Source: Paratinospora sagittata (taxonomy: Eukaryota; Streptophyta; Magnoliopsida; Ranunculales; Menispermaceae). Taken from it: a DNA stretch of 64,000 nt. The stretch lies in the NCBI GenBank assembly GCA_035771175.1, contig CM069595.1, forward strand, positions 1,093,122 through 1,157,121. Direction: 5' to 3'. Both the position numbers and the translations under genes were made by a program. The notes under the pieces were generated by a model, which was not told the DNA's origin, searched no databases, and saw only the letters and a list, made by a program, of their open reading frames with translations. Shown piece after piece: positions 1 to 11,268 of the stretch. Each line of letters begins with the position of its first letter. Position 1 is the first letter of the stretch.

Positions 1-520
1 CAGGGTGAGTTAGGCCATCAAGGCAAGTTTGCTGATAAGATATCACAGCACTTAACCAGTTCTTTAGCTCTGCTGCCCGATCATCTATCGTATGCAATTC
101 GCTTTCTCCGACTGTCGAGAACGCAGCTTGAAGCTCATCAATGGCATAATGTAACAACTCTTTGCAATCATCAAGTGCCATCTTATGAGTAGAGTTCATG
201 TTGGGTGTGTTTCCTATAGGACCAGATTTTTCAAGTGCTTTCTTCACTTCTTCTATGGTTGCATTAAGTGCAATTCTAACCATATCTTTTGGTGTAAGGC
301 TTTCATTACTGGCCATAGGGCTAAGAGAGTTCATACAAGCTTCTTTATATTGTGTAGGAGCACAAAGGGTGGTTACAGCTTTCATCCCTGTTGTGGTATC
401 GCCATTGCCAGAGCCGGCAGAATCACTGCCGCTGTTGCGACTTATTCCGGCAACAATTCCAATGATGACACCAACGACAAGGATGATCGAAACACCCCCG
501 ACAATCGCCTTGCCCATCAT
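1..520 (-). CDS. Pectinesterase with N-terminal PMEI domain (5' part only, runs off the left edge)
   Basis: The reading frame stays open for 173 codons from the ATG at 520 down to base 1, so only the N-terminal part is present. Residues 6-25 form one hydrophobic segment (signal anchor or signal peptide), followed by a Ser/Gly/Asp-rich spacer. A pectin methylesterase inhibitor (PMEI) pro-region then begins: TLC at 51-53 and EAC at 60-62, later DDCKELL and AELKNWLSAVISYQQTC. These cysteines form the two disulfides of the four-helix PMEI fold. In type-I pectinesterases this pro-region precedes a cell-wall catalytic domain that de-esterifies homogalacturonan, with processing in the Golgi. The catalytic part lies outside the window, so a stand-alone PMEI cannot be strictly excluded, but the long membrane anchor favours the fused enzyme. 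A second ATG follows directly (517). A TATA-like stretch lies about 150 bases upstream, near 668-680 read on the minus strand. Confidence 0.88.
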   Translation of the reverse strand, partial: MMGKAIVGGVSIILVVGVIIGIVAGISRNSGSDSAGSGNGDTTTGMKAVTTLCAPTQYKEACMNSLSPMASNESLTPKDMVRIALNATIEEVKKALEKSGPIGNTPNMNSTHKMALDDCKELLHYAIDELQAAFSTVGESELHTIDDRAAELKNWLSAVISYQQTCLDGLTHP

Positions 521-540
521 CTTGACACAAATTATGTTTA

Positions 541-3500
541 AAACTAATTAATGTATATATATACTCTCAATTTCCCGCAGTTAAGAATCAATTTTTGCTC
601 TAAAGCAATGCGGGAAAGAGAGGGAATTGGATAGCCATGTGATGGAGGACATTTGAGAAGGAGCTTTTTATATTATAAGATGAGAAAGTCTTGTTTTAGG
701 AGCTTAATTAAGATCATACAATTGTTGGGTTTATATGATTCTTCATTTCCACAGGTTTCTCCAGATCACTAGCTTCTAAGTTAATTTTAAGTTAAGCCTA
801 ATTGAGACATTAGAGAGTTATTTAAGGAATGGGAAGGCAGAGTTATAGCTAAGGTCCATGACAGCTTGACCTTAATTTGACCATTATTTTCATGTTTAGT
901 AATTAGTAGTTCCTATAAAATGGCTACTAAAAGTGGGCTATGATTGCGGTAGGACCAAATATATATAAATATGGTTCTATCTGTTGAGGTTTGAATGGGT
1001 AAAAATATTGAGTTACTTCACCAATTTTCTAACAGAAAGGCTACATGGAGAGATGACTAAAAAAATTAATAAATTTAATGATAATTTATTTTTTGATAAA
1101 TTTAATGTTTGTATATATGGTTAGGAAGATTATCATAAACTCAATTCAATCAACTCAAAGCTTTTTCTCAGTTGTGTAAGATCGGCTACATTATTATAAA
1201 ATTGTTAATAAATTATTAATCTAATATAATATAATTGTATACAACGATTAATTCCTAATTAAAAACAATTTGTTAATTAGATGTTAAGTTGCAAAACGTT
1301 GGCTAGCTTCAACGATATGCATCCGAACCTCTTCACTTAAAATCAAGAGTTCGATTATCTCTTTTTACAAATAAGTAGAAGTTTTCTCTTCCCTAATAAA
1401 AGTGGGAGCGAGACCATTGTAGTTGATTCGCATGATCTTCATCCAAGCCTCTTATATCCCTCGTCGTTGTGCTAGTCTTCTTGACATTATTAAGAGGTTT
1501 CGTATCACGACGCCCTTGACGTAGGCTGACGTCATGACCAGCACCGTGTATTATACATTGTACATACCCATATACAGTATACAATACACTGTCAACCTCA
1601 ACGGACATTCACAAAAATTCTCAATATACCACAAATCAAATTCAATTTAGATATTTATACTCATTCCATTCATTTACACATCAAATTTTTATTTCATCAT
1701 CCAATATATTAAGCTATATATATGCTCACACATCTCATCTAGATGAATATATATATATATATATATAATGTGTGATAAGTATACATATCAAAATAACAAA
1801 AATATAATTTATTTCCTCCAAGCATACATACACATACCAGACGAAGGCTCACGTGATTATCACTCACGGATTTCTCCTTTTCCCTTTGACTCAATACCTG
1901 AAATATTGGAAGAAATGGGGTGAGCAAACAACAGCTCAGTGAATATAGTTCTTGAGATGGCAGTTATATACATTTAGAGAAATATGACATTGAAAATCAT
2001 TTCAAACACTTATTCAACACATGCATCATTCAATGAATATATTATACATGTCAACAACATAAATTGCATGAGTTTTCAATAACACAATGCACAATCTCCT
2101 TCCTTCAAGGCAAGAGAGCGAGTCTAACCCTTGTATGGCTGTTACAAGGTAGCCACAGCCTCTTATTACCCAATTCACAGTCATTTCAAGGATCGCAACC
2201 CTTGTTAGGACAGGCCTACTGACAATGAGGACTCGCAAAACCTCATCCAGGTCTAATTCCTAACTAAATGACATCATTCCAAACTCCAATTGCTAAAATC
2301 AGTTTGCATGATCCATAAAACTCAATGCATTATATGTAAATATAACATGCATACAATCAAACATTTTATATGCGTACAATGTCATACAATAACCAAATCA
2401 AGAAAACTATACTCACAGTGGTTACACGGGGTTTCTACGTCAAATCGAGCAACAATAAACGTCCCTCATAATTGCTTCCTCAAGAACATTTATCCATGCA
2501 CAACTCTCAATTTAAACACTGAAATGAACCATAGACTATCATGAGAATCACCATTTATCATATCTTTAGCTACTAAAAATATCAAATGATATCCAAAAAT
2601 CACAATCTTAGTATCGAAACGTCCGGAATTCAGTTCTCTACGACTTTATGATCTCAAGCCAGAGTTTCATTGGATTCATATCACTGTTCATTATACTATT
2701 CATATCACTGTTCATATCGTCACTATTTATTCGAAAGATGTAAATTGTACTAAAATTGTCAAACGGTCTCCAAAAATCATGAAATTAGCATCAATGCACT
2801 CGCAACAGTGCATTCTACCATTCTATAGCCTTAAACTGACGTTTCATCGGGAATGGTCTCCAATAGACACTCTAACTTCCAACAGCCATACAAATTTCAA
2901 ATGAACACATAAATAGAATCTAACCACATATTCGGGGTCCCTACAGTCTAGGGAGTGTTTTTCTACCTTTCTAGTGGATTTTCATTCACATTGGGTCAAA
3001 ATTACAATTGGTGAAAACGCCGTAAAACGTCTCCCACAGCAAAAATTACTCTGCTAAAAAGTTTACATTTAGCTTAGATATCAATTTTACGAAGAACTAG
3101 AGTGGAAATCACTTACAACGAGTCCCGATTTCACGCGAATCCCGCGTTCTCCCTTTTTCTTCTTCTCCTTCTTCTCGGCTCTATTTCTCTCTGCTTTTTT
3201 CTTTCCAGCGACTTCTTTTCATTCGTTTAATTTATTTATTTTATTTTATTTTATCTTTCCATCTAAGTATTGTTCATAGTATTGTTTGGTGAACAGTACC
3301 CTCAAATGAACAATATTTTATTTTATTTTATTTTTTCTTACTTCATTCCTCTTCGTCTTCTTCTATACACTCAATCCACATGAGACATACACGTATTGTA
3401 AATCGATTTCTATTTAAAATCACATTCCGAACTCACTTTTGACATGTTCAAGTTCATTTGTTATATGTACACTATACGTGTATTATACTTTTTAGTATAC

Positions 3501-4245
3501 GTATAAGTCCACTAAATATATTGATTAAAAGCACGGGGTGTTACATTCTGAGTTTTTCTAACTCTAATGTTAGTATTCTCTTACCTCGTATCAACACTTA
3601 AAAAGAAAAAAAAAAATAGATGTTAAGTTTCTTCAAGTTACTTAATCAATATTTTTGCTATTTTAATTATTCAACTTTCATTGTAGATGCAAATTGAAAT
3701 AATAGTCTCACATTGGACGTGTGTGAGTTTATTACATGGATTAGAAGTTGGAATCTACCCTCATTAGTATTACACTTGCTTAGCTCAAATGTGATTAATG
3801 TGGGAATAATGTCAATATAAATTGAGATCAAGGCATGCTCAACCAATGCTATTAAAGTTGATGACTCAATTGGTCATCACACATGCATATTATATCAAGG
3901 TAGAGTACAAGTAGGTGATCATAGGACGCAAATGGTTTCTCAATATAATAGTAGTGCGTGGTTTGAAATGTATTAGTTACTTAATTAGTAGGATTTTAGT
4001 TGAGTAGAATTTCAATTAGTTTTAAAATTATATTAGGATACAAAATAAGTATTTTAGATTTCTATAACATTTGATTAAATGGAATAACATTGATTATTTC
4101 AGATTGGTATAGCCAGGTAGATAGTAGTCACTGTATTACAATAGTATAAACTAATTTAATATTTCATGAATATATATGTAAGGAGGCAAACATCGAATAA
4201 CACGATAACATTCACAGGAGCCAGAGGCAGCGACAAGGAGCAGAG
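541..4245. other. Intergenic region with decayed repeats
   Basis: No gene is supported here. The stretch is AT-rich, with an (AT)n run near 1747-1767. From about 2000 to 3545 the texture changes to that of an old LTR element: pyrimidine-rich tracts, ATTTT runs at 3235-3340, and a terminus at 3536-3545 reading ggggtgttaca. That is the terminal sequence typical of many plant Ty3/gypsy LTRs. I found no matching second terminus or target duplication, so an LTR fragment is only likely. Short ORFs in this region show no family features. Confidence 0.4.
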
Positions 4246-6123
4246 ATGGCCTCCGGTGTTCTTCTTCGTGCTTCTCCACCACCGTTTCCAACACCAACCG
4301 AGACACGTCGTACCCTCTTCAATGGCCTTGAATCCTGTTCAACAATGGCCGAACTAAAGCAATTTCATTCCAAGTTCATCCGACTTGGCCTCTCAGCTGA
4401 CAACGACGCCGTGGGTCGACTTATTAAGTTCTGTGCTATATCCGAATCCGGTGATTTGAACTACGCTCTCCAAGTATTTGATGAAGTTCCCCACCCAGAT
4501 GCTTTCATATACAACACCATCATCAGGGGCTTGTTGCAAGCGCAATTGACACAAAACTGCATTCTCTTGTACATCCAAATGTTACAAGCACCTGTTTTGC
4601 CTAATAATTTCACCTTCCCACCTGTCATCAAGAGCTTTAGCGTTCAAAATGCAATTGAAGAGGGAAAACAAGTCCATGCCCATGTTTTGAAACTTGGGTT
4701 TGAGGATGATTTGTTTTCCCAGAATAGCTTGATTGACATGTACTTGAATTTTGGATTTTTGGACCAAGCACGGAGAGTGTTTGATAAAATGCCTCAACGG
4801 GATGTTGTTTCGTGGACAAGGTTGATAACTGGTTATTCGAAACGGGGTTTTGTCGATGATGCCTGTGAAGTTTTTGAGTTGATTCCAGAACGAGATTCTG
4901 TGGCTTGGAATGCTATGATTGCTGCATATGTCCAGGGCAACCGTTACCACGAAGCGTTTGCTCTGTTTGATCGGATGAGAATGGAGAAAGTTGAATTGGA
5001 TAAATTTGTAGCAGCGAGTATGTTGGCAGCATGCGCAGGCTTGGGAGCTCTAGAAAAAGGAGAAGGGATACATGAGCACATAAACAAGTGTGGGATTGAG
5101 CTGGACACGAAGCTTTCGACCACGATCATTGACATGTACTGTAAATGTGGCAATGTGGAGAAGCCACTGAAGTTCTTCAATGGTTTGTCTTACAAAGGGT
5201 TATCTTCATGGAATTGCATGATTGGAGGCTTGGCAATACATGGGCAAGGAGAGGCTGCTATTAAGCTTTTTCAAGAGATGGAGAAGGAAATGATTGCCCC
5301 AGACAACATTACTTTTGTGAATATTCTTAGTGCTTGTGCTCATGCAGGTTTGGTTGAAGAGGGCCGGCATTACTTCAACTATATGAAAGAAGTCCCCAGT
5401 GTTGAACACACAATGGAGCACTTCGGTTGCATGGTTGATTTGCTTGGCAGATCTGGCCATATAAATGAAGCAAGAAAACTCATAGATGAGATGCCCATGA
5501 ATCCTGATGCCAGTGTCTTGGGTGCCCTTTTTGGAGCCTGTCAGATCCATAAGGAAATCGAGTTGGGAGAGAGAATAGGAAGACAAGTTATTGAGCTAGA
5601 GCCTCACAATAGCGGGCGTTATATTTTATTGGCGAACCTATATGCCAGTGTAGGTAGATGGGATGATGCTACTAATGTGAGGAAGTTGATGAACGATCGA
5701 GGAGTTTCGAAAGCCCCTGGTTGTTCGATGATTGAATTGGATGGTGTTGTTAATGAATTCATTGCTGGAGGAAGATCTCATCCTCAGGCTAAAGAAATAT
5801 ATGCCAAGGTTGATGAAATGTTGGAATGCATTAGAACAATTGGCTATGTCCCTGATACAGATGCAGTGTTGCACGATATCGAGGATGGGGAAAGAGAAAA
5901 CCCGTTGTACTATCATAGTGAAAAGCTTGCCATTGCCTTTGGCTTGTTGAAAAGCATTCCTGGTGCAACAATCAGGATATCCAAAAATTTGCGAGTTTGT
6001 AGAGATTGTCACCAAGTGAGCAAGCTTATTTCAAAAGCTTATGATCGCGAGATAATCATGAGGGACAGGAATCGGTTTCACCAATTCAGGAATGGGGAAT
6101 GTTCCTGTAATGACTACTGGTGA
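4246..6123 (+). CDS. Pentatricopeptide repeat protein, PLS class with E and DYW domains
   Basis: Single-exon gene of 625 codons. About a dozen PPR motifs of the P/L/S kind occupy roughly residues 45-440, with the usual phrases LIDMYLNFG, VVSWTRLITGY and NILSACAHAGLVEEG. They are followed by the E/E+ region with a PG-box-like GCSMIELDG, and a complete DYW domain (about 533-625) ending in the literal DYW. The cytidine-deaminase-like residues are present: H557-S-E559, C585-x-x-C588, and the second metal set H612, C619 and C621. Proteins of this class bind organelle transcripts one base per repeat and deaminate C to U in chloroplasts or mitochondria. The first 25 residues are Ser/Pro/Arg-containing and could be a transit peptide; the target organelle is not decided. 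The start at 4246 is in frame with the motifs. An in-frame ATG at 4348 (MAEL) is an alternative start, matching the point where family similarity begins. Confidence 0.95.
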   Translation: MASGVLLRASPPPFPTPTETRRTLFNGLESCSTMAELKQFHSKFIRLGLSADNDAVGRLIKFCAISESGDLNYALQVFDEVPHPDAFIYNTIIRGLLQAQLTQNCILLYIQMLQAPVLPNNFTFPPVIKSFSVQNAIEEGKQVHAHVLKLGFEDDLFSQNSLIDMYLNFGFLDQARRVFDKMPQRDVVSWTRLITGYSKRGFVDDACEVFELIPERDSVAWNAMIAAYVQGNRYHEAFALFDRMRMEKVELDKFVAASMLAACAGLGALEKGEGIHEHINKCGIELDTKLSTTIIDMYCKCGNVEKPLKFFNGLSYKGLSSWNCMIGGLAIHGQGEAAIKLFQEMEKEMIAPDNITFVNILSACAHAGLVEEGRHYFNYMKEVPSVEHTMEHFGCMVDLLGRSGHINEARKLIDEMPMNPDASVLGALFGACQIHKEIELGERIGRQVIELEPHNSGRYILLANLYASVGRWDDATNVRKLMNDRGVSKAPGCSMIELDGVVNEFIAGGRSHPQAKEIYAKVDEMLECIRTIGYVPDTDAVLHDIEDGERENPLYYHSEKLAIAFGLLKSIPGATIRISKNLRVCRDCHQVSKLISKAYDREIIMRDRNRFHQFRNGECSCNDYW

Positions 6124-7367
6124 TCTTGTATAAAGTTATGAAGATGTATTATACAAATATTGTTATTCTTGCCTTGGTGCAAACTGTATGAAGAAAAAAA
6201 TATTGCTAACCTGAGGAATCAAAGGGAGATAAAGAGTGCAAAATGCCTCTTCAACTGATCTTTAAGACGAAATACGAAGACGATAACTGAAAGGTAGAGG
6301 AAATACGAAGACGATAACTGAAAGGTAAGCCACCCAAAAATTATTTCTGCAATCAATAACCAGCTCTGTATACGTATAGGGTGGTTGAATAAATCAGTTT
6401 TATCTTCATAAAAGAAATGTATTAGGACATTTTAGTGACAGTGATGTTAGTCTACGCTTCATGTTAGAGCTAGTGGCTCTTTGGTTCTGAATTTCTCTCA
6501 GTTCATAAGCTGTAGCTGTTACTAATATGCCTCAAAACAATTCAACTAAATCTTTTTTCAACTACATGGAATTGACTATATGAATCTATTTTTTTCCACT
6601 CAGACTACTACAACTATGCCTCAGACCACTGAAAAAACACTTGGGCTGATACTGTTACTTTTTATTTAAGGTGCCCTTTCAAAAAATCTAAAACATTAGG
6701 TTATAAGTAGACTTTGGCCAATTTTAAAGGTCATTCTAAGCTTGGGATGAAGAGATTTACTTTTTACTTTTTCTTTATATCCACCCACTCTATTTAAGGT
6801 TAAGTGATTTAAGTCAAACATTTAAATTATAAATAGTTAAATTTTTCTTTATTATGTTTTATTATTTTAGATCTTTCTCTATCTACCATTACCATGATGG
6901 TATAGAAAACATTCAATTATGAAAGAGGAATCTTTTTGTCTAGATATCATTGTTACCATATTTCTTATTCAAAATATGATTAACAAAAGTAATATCCCAT
7001 AAGTTATGAGATGATGTCAAAATATAATATAAAATATTGTATTATTATATTATTTATAAGTAATGTAATTGTAATTGTTAATTTACGGACATGGGTCCTC
7101 CGTTAGATTCCAAGATGGATACCGCGTCACAGCAAGTTCAAGGTCTCGGCTCGTTGTTTCTACAGCGATACTCGAACTTAAGAGAAAGCGCAGAGGTAGA
7201 GGAACTTGTGGACCGGTAGCGCAAGTAAATCTCACACCAAGTATGGTTTTTTTTTTTTCCTCTACTTCACTTGCTCAAAACTCATTAATCTCAACAGGGT
7301 TTAGATCTTTCTTCTTGTTCCTTCATCTCCTGATGTAGAAAAATATTGCTGTTGAAGATTTCATTAG
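6124..7367. other. Intergenic spacer between the two PPR genes, with an orphan 42-codon ORF
   Basis: The spacer is AT-rich and mostly featureless apart from the duplication at 6270-6327. Bases 7091-7219 (+) hold an ATG-to-stop frame of 42 residues that is less AT-rich than its surroundings. Its composition looks protein-like (ending ESAEVEELVDR), and I cannot place it in a family. It ends about 150 bases before the next PPR start, so it may be an upstream ORF in that gene's leader or a decayed exon. A T-rich tract (7245-7258) follows. Confidence 0.4.
6270..6327. repeat. Tandem duplication of a 31-bp unit in the 3' flank of the DYW gene
   Basis: The unit beginning aaatacgaagacgataact at 6270 is repeated directly at 6301. 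At least 27 bases are identical before the copies diverge. The duplication lies about 150 bases after the stop codon, so it probably falls in or near the 3' UTR. Confidence 0.9.
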
Positions 7368-9554
7368 ATGGCGTCAAAGCTCACAAATTTAGCAATTTTC
7401 AAGCGAATTCCCAGATGGGTATCCTTAAATTCATTTATTTCTTCACTTTCATGTGCAACCCGCGTTGAAATTCCCCCAGAAAACCATCTAAATTCAACAA
7501 ATTTCACTGAATTTGAGGCCAAAACTCCGTTTTTGAAGAACAAGCTAACCCCTGACAATCTCATTCGGGTACTTAATTCTGTGAACGACCTGAACTCATC
7601 TCTTGAGATATTCAGATGGGCTTCTCTCCAAAAAAGATTTCATCACACTGTTCATACTTACTCTTGGATGATTTTGAAGCTTGGCATGGCTGGGAACATT
7701 CAGGAAATGGATGCTTTTTGCCGTGAGATGGCAAAAGAAAAATGCCCACAAGTGGAAGAAGCTTTTGGTGCATTGCTCGATTCTTTTGTTCAAAATTGTA
7801 GGTTAAAAGAGGCTTTGCAGGTTCTAGAGATTATGAATTTGAGTAATTGTAGACCTTCGAACCATATCTGTAATGTTCTATTAGGCACTCTTGTGGAAGA
7901 GAAAAGGGAGTTTCGAACCGTCCTGTTTGCTTATAAGGAAATGGTGAAAGCAGGGATCGTTCCCAATGTTGAAACCTTGAATTATTTAATAGAGGTTTTG
8001 TGTGAAAACAATAGAATTGACTCTGCCTTAGATCAATTCCGAAGAATGAAAAAGAAAGGATGTATTCCTAATAGTAGGACCTTTGAGATACTAATATGTG
8101 GCCTTTGCAGGAGAAACCGAATGGATGAGTCGACACTGATTTTAGATGAGATGCTTAAAAATAATTGCAGCCCCAACAGGGAGTTTTATGATAGTGTTAT
8201 ACCTTTATTTTGTAAGTTTAGTAAACCAGATGAGGGGTTAAGCTTGTTTAGAATGATGAAGGATTCGGGTCTTTCTCCTCATTTGGCAATTTATGAACTC
8301 GTGGTTAAGTGTTTGTGTCAGAACCTACGCTTGAATGACGCTATCGAACTTGTTAGAGAAATGAAGCAAAGTGGTTTATCTCCTTCTAGTGAGTTATATG
8401 TGAACATTGTTAATGGTTTAAGTAAATTAGGGACATTCATTGAAGCTTCTAACTTATTGGAGGAAAATAATGTTTCTGAGACTTTTCCTCATAATGCCTT
8501 GCTTGAAGGTTATTGCAATGCGGGAAGGTTTCTTGAGGCAAATGATCATCTTGATAAGATGGTCAGGAAGAATGTAGTTGACAGTGTTTCTTGGAGCATT
8601 CTTATTAGAGGGTTTTGTGAGAAAGCAACTACAAGAAAAGGCTTGGAAGTTCTCAACCGAATGGTTGTTTCTTCATATATCCCTGACTGTGCCATTTACT
8701 CTGCTCTTATATTGGGGCACTCTAAGGAGGGAAGATTTGGAGACGCTCTAGAGCTATTTCTTCATGTTCGTGCCAGGGACTGGGTTTTGGATTCCAGCTC
8801 TTATGCTGAGCTAATTGACTGCCTTTGCCATGAGAAAAAAATTCAAGAGGCTTCTGAAGTGTTCCATTATCTGTCTAGCAAGGGTTGTTCTGTCAGATCT
8901 TCCTCATTTGATTTGTTGATTAGAAGTGTCTGTTTGATTGGAAAAATAGATGAAGCAATTAGACTACATTCTTTGGCTTATCATTCCGGCACTTCTTGCT
9001 CTGTTGTCACTTATAACACTATTATGCGGGGTCTATATGAGTCAGGTAGGGGAAAGAATGTTTTGGCATTCTTCTCAAAAATGTTGTTCGTGGGTTGTGC
9101 TTTAGATGCAGAAACATACCATGTCCTAATAGATAGCATGTGTTTGAAGTGCAGGACAACTGATTGTGCTCTGTTGTTAGAGCGGATGGTTAGGGATGGT
9201 TTAGTTCCAAGTTCTAAAACACTAGATAAATTGCTTTCTATGATGGCTTGTCATTATCAATTGCATATGGTGTTGCACTCGTTAGAAAAACTTGTTTCTG
9301 CGGATGGTGTTCTTACATCAGAAATGTACAATAGGGTTATTAGTGGCCTCTGGAAGGAAGGTTATAAACACGATGCAAGTAAATTATTGGATCTTATGTT
9401 GGAAAAGGGATGGATTCCAGATGCTACTACACACAGTTTGGTGATTGGGAGTATTGGTGGAGAAGAAGTTGATGGAGTAACAGAAGCACTGGAATATTCA
9501 GTTTTGCAGGACAAAGTTGGCGACATATTAGCAGAAGGATTTGAGAAAACATAA
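7368..9554 (+). CDS. Pentatricopeptide repeat protein, P class
   Basis: Single-exon gene of 728 codons. It has a basic, Ser-rich N-terminus of about 40 residues without acidic clusters, compatible with a mitochondrial presequence. Regular 35-residue PPR motifs follow, from about residue 95 to 700, seen as repeated phrases such as NYLIEVLCENNRIDSALDQF, LICGLCRRNRMDES and SVIPLFCKFSKPDEGLSLF. There is no E, E+ or DYW extension, so this is a P-class protein. This class usually acts in organelle RNA stability, processing, splicing or translation rather than editing. It belongs to a different subclass from the neighbouring DYW gene, so the pair is not a recent tandem duplicate. The start is the first ATG in frame, and its MASKLTNLAIFKR context suits a presequence. 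The RNA target cannot be told from the window. Confidence 0.95.
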   Translation: MASKLTNLAIFKRIPRWVSLNSFISSLSCATRVEIPPENHLNSTNFTEFEAKTPFLKNKLTPDNLIRVLNSVNDLNSSLEIFRWASLQKRFHHTVHTYSWMILKLGMAGNIQEMDAFCREMAKEKCPQVEEAFGALLDSFVQNCRLKEALQVLEIMNLSNCRPSNHICNVLLGTLVEEKREFRTVLFAYKEMVKAGIVPNVETLNYLIEVLCENNRIDSALDQFRRMKKKGCIPNSRTFEILICGLCRRNRMDESTLILDEMLKNNCSPNREFYDSVIPLFCKFSKPDEGLSLFRMMKDSGLSPHLAIYELVVKCLCQNLRLNDAIELVREMKQSGLSPSSELYVNIVNGLSKLGTFIEASNLLEENNVSETFPHNALLEGYCNAGRFLEANDHLDKMVRKNVVDSVSWSILIRGFCEKATTRKGLEVLNRMVVSSYIPDCAIYSALILGHSKEGRFGDALELFLHVRARDWVLDSSSYAELIDCLCHEKKIQEASEVFHYLSSKGCSVRSSSFDLLIRSVCLIGKIDEAIRLHSLAYHSGTSCSVVTYNTIMRGLYESGRGKNVLAFFSKMLFVGCALDAETYHVLIDSMCLKCRTTDCALLLERMVRDGLVPSSKTLDKLLSMMACHYQLHMVLHSLEKLVSADGVLTSEMYNRVISGLWKEGYKHDASKLLDLMLEKGWIPDATTHSLVIGSIGGEEVDGVTEALEYSVLQDKVGDILAEGFEKT

Positions 9555-11268
9555 TTACTTCCTTTCTGCCATCAACTCAAAATTTCGCTAAATGATACTG
9601 GACCAGGGACAATGGTTGATGAGATTGGTCCAGGCCATTATAGGATGGCAATGCTTTGCAGTAGTTTGTTGCGTTGCTGATCCTTTCTCCTTGAAACCAC
9701 AAAATGTGTTGAAGCAGTTTGAGTACCACAATTACTTGTATCAAATTTCTTGAAGCTCAAATGAGCTATCTCAACACGATCATCAATGGAGCAGCATGAC
9801 TAGGCATACACCTCAAAAGTTAAGATTGGTGTGTTAGCAAAAGTATTTTTCCAGCTTCAGGAGTTTGTCAAAATGCCAGGTTAGTTTGTATATCCTGCCA
9901 GCTTATAATATGCTAGGTTGATGAGATTTGAATGCCTTTGGATTATATACATTCATTTGAAAGAAATTCTTGAATTGGTAAAACATGCTTCCTTACTTTT
10001 TGTAATGTAAGTCTTTGTTGTTTTTTCTTTTCTTTTTCAATATTTCTGTTATGTAAAGACAAAAAATTTCTTGCTAATATGTTGCAATTTTGACCAAGAT
10101 GTGTTGGCATAGTTGGTATTTAACATGAAATATCATGTAATGTTGTATTGGTTATTAGTTGTTGATCGATGTTTCTAATACGTATATGTCCCCCCGGTAC
10201 TTCACAATATTAGTTATGACCTTATGTCCTTCTGGACGTCCTGTATAGTGAAACAAAATTGGAATTTATCCCCGGAAACCACATCTGTGAATCTTTTGTA
10301 TTGATTTTGACCAAATGCCTGTAAAGATTTCTTTTCCTTGATAATTAACATGTTCCCTATATATTGCGATCAGAGTTCATTGACATTTCAGTCAACATAA
10401 AATTTGAAAACCTTCTTTTATCTTTATCTTTAATTATGGACTAGTCACTATATAATGAGAGCGCTATGAGGAGTAAACTGTCATTTTTTTTTTCAAAATT
10501 CAGTTGTGTTTTCTTTCTTTCTTCTTGGTTCTGTGGTTTTAAGTTCATCAGTCGTACAACCAAGCATCAAGACTGGTATTTGATGATTTGGATGCATGTA
10601 AGTCGAAACTGATGCACTCCCGTGCTTCAACATAAAAATTTGTTAAAAGGGGGAAGAAGTGATACCAAAGTTTCCACGGGTAGCATAACTTATTGAGTCA
10701 TATATTGCAGATTCAGGTATAACCAGTGAATCAAATACTTGGTACTGAACACATTTGTTGCAGGTAGTGGCTCCATTTCATGTCCGAAAGGAGTTGATGA
10801 GGCAAGAAGTTCTTTCGAAAGGGTCCTATGCTCCAAATACGCTGGAAACCTTACTTGCCTATTGCATCATAACAGGCTCGAGCAACTCAACAGATGACAG
10901 GAATGAATAATAACAATTAAAGATGGCATTGCATTTTTCAGCGCCAGTGATGCAATGGAGCTTAGCCCAAATGGTACCAATAATAACAACAATTGGAGAA
11001 GTTGTGCAGACCCTTTTAAGTATCCTACAAGCAACTTGGATTTGTTGTGTTCTAATAAATGAACTTGTTTAACAGTAGATGGCAAGAAAGGGGGACTTAA
11101 ATTGTATTGGTCATTACCAGATTTATGGAATGTGTTCATGTATTTATTAAGTAGATGTTTTATTCTATTTTGTCCTCCAAACTATGGTATTGCTAGGAAC
11201 AACATGGAAGATGCTTTTGCATCTCCTGACATCTTTTACTTATTTTACTAGATTTGGTGCCTCACAAT
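9555..11268. other. 3' flank of the P-class PPR gene and intergenic DNA
   Basis: No confident gene. The first few hundred bases are likely 3' UTR. A short plus-strand frame of about 50 codons follows a possible splice acceptor (ttgttgcag, ending near 10763) and stops near 10910. It contains VRKELMRQEVLSKG and LETLLAYCII, which look coding but match nothing I recognise. It could be a spliced 3' UTR segment or a gene fragment. Confidence 0.35.

Noticed and set aside
185..551. Two plus-strand ORFs at the left edge
   Set aside because: They are antisense to the pectinesterase frame, which has clear PMEI motifs.
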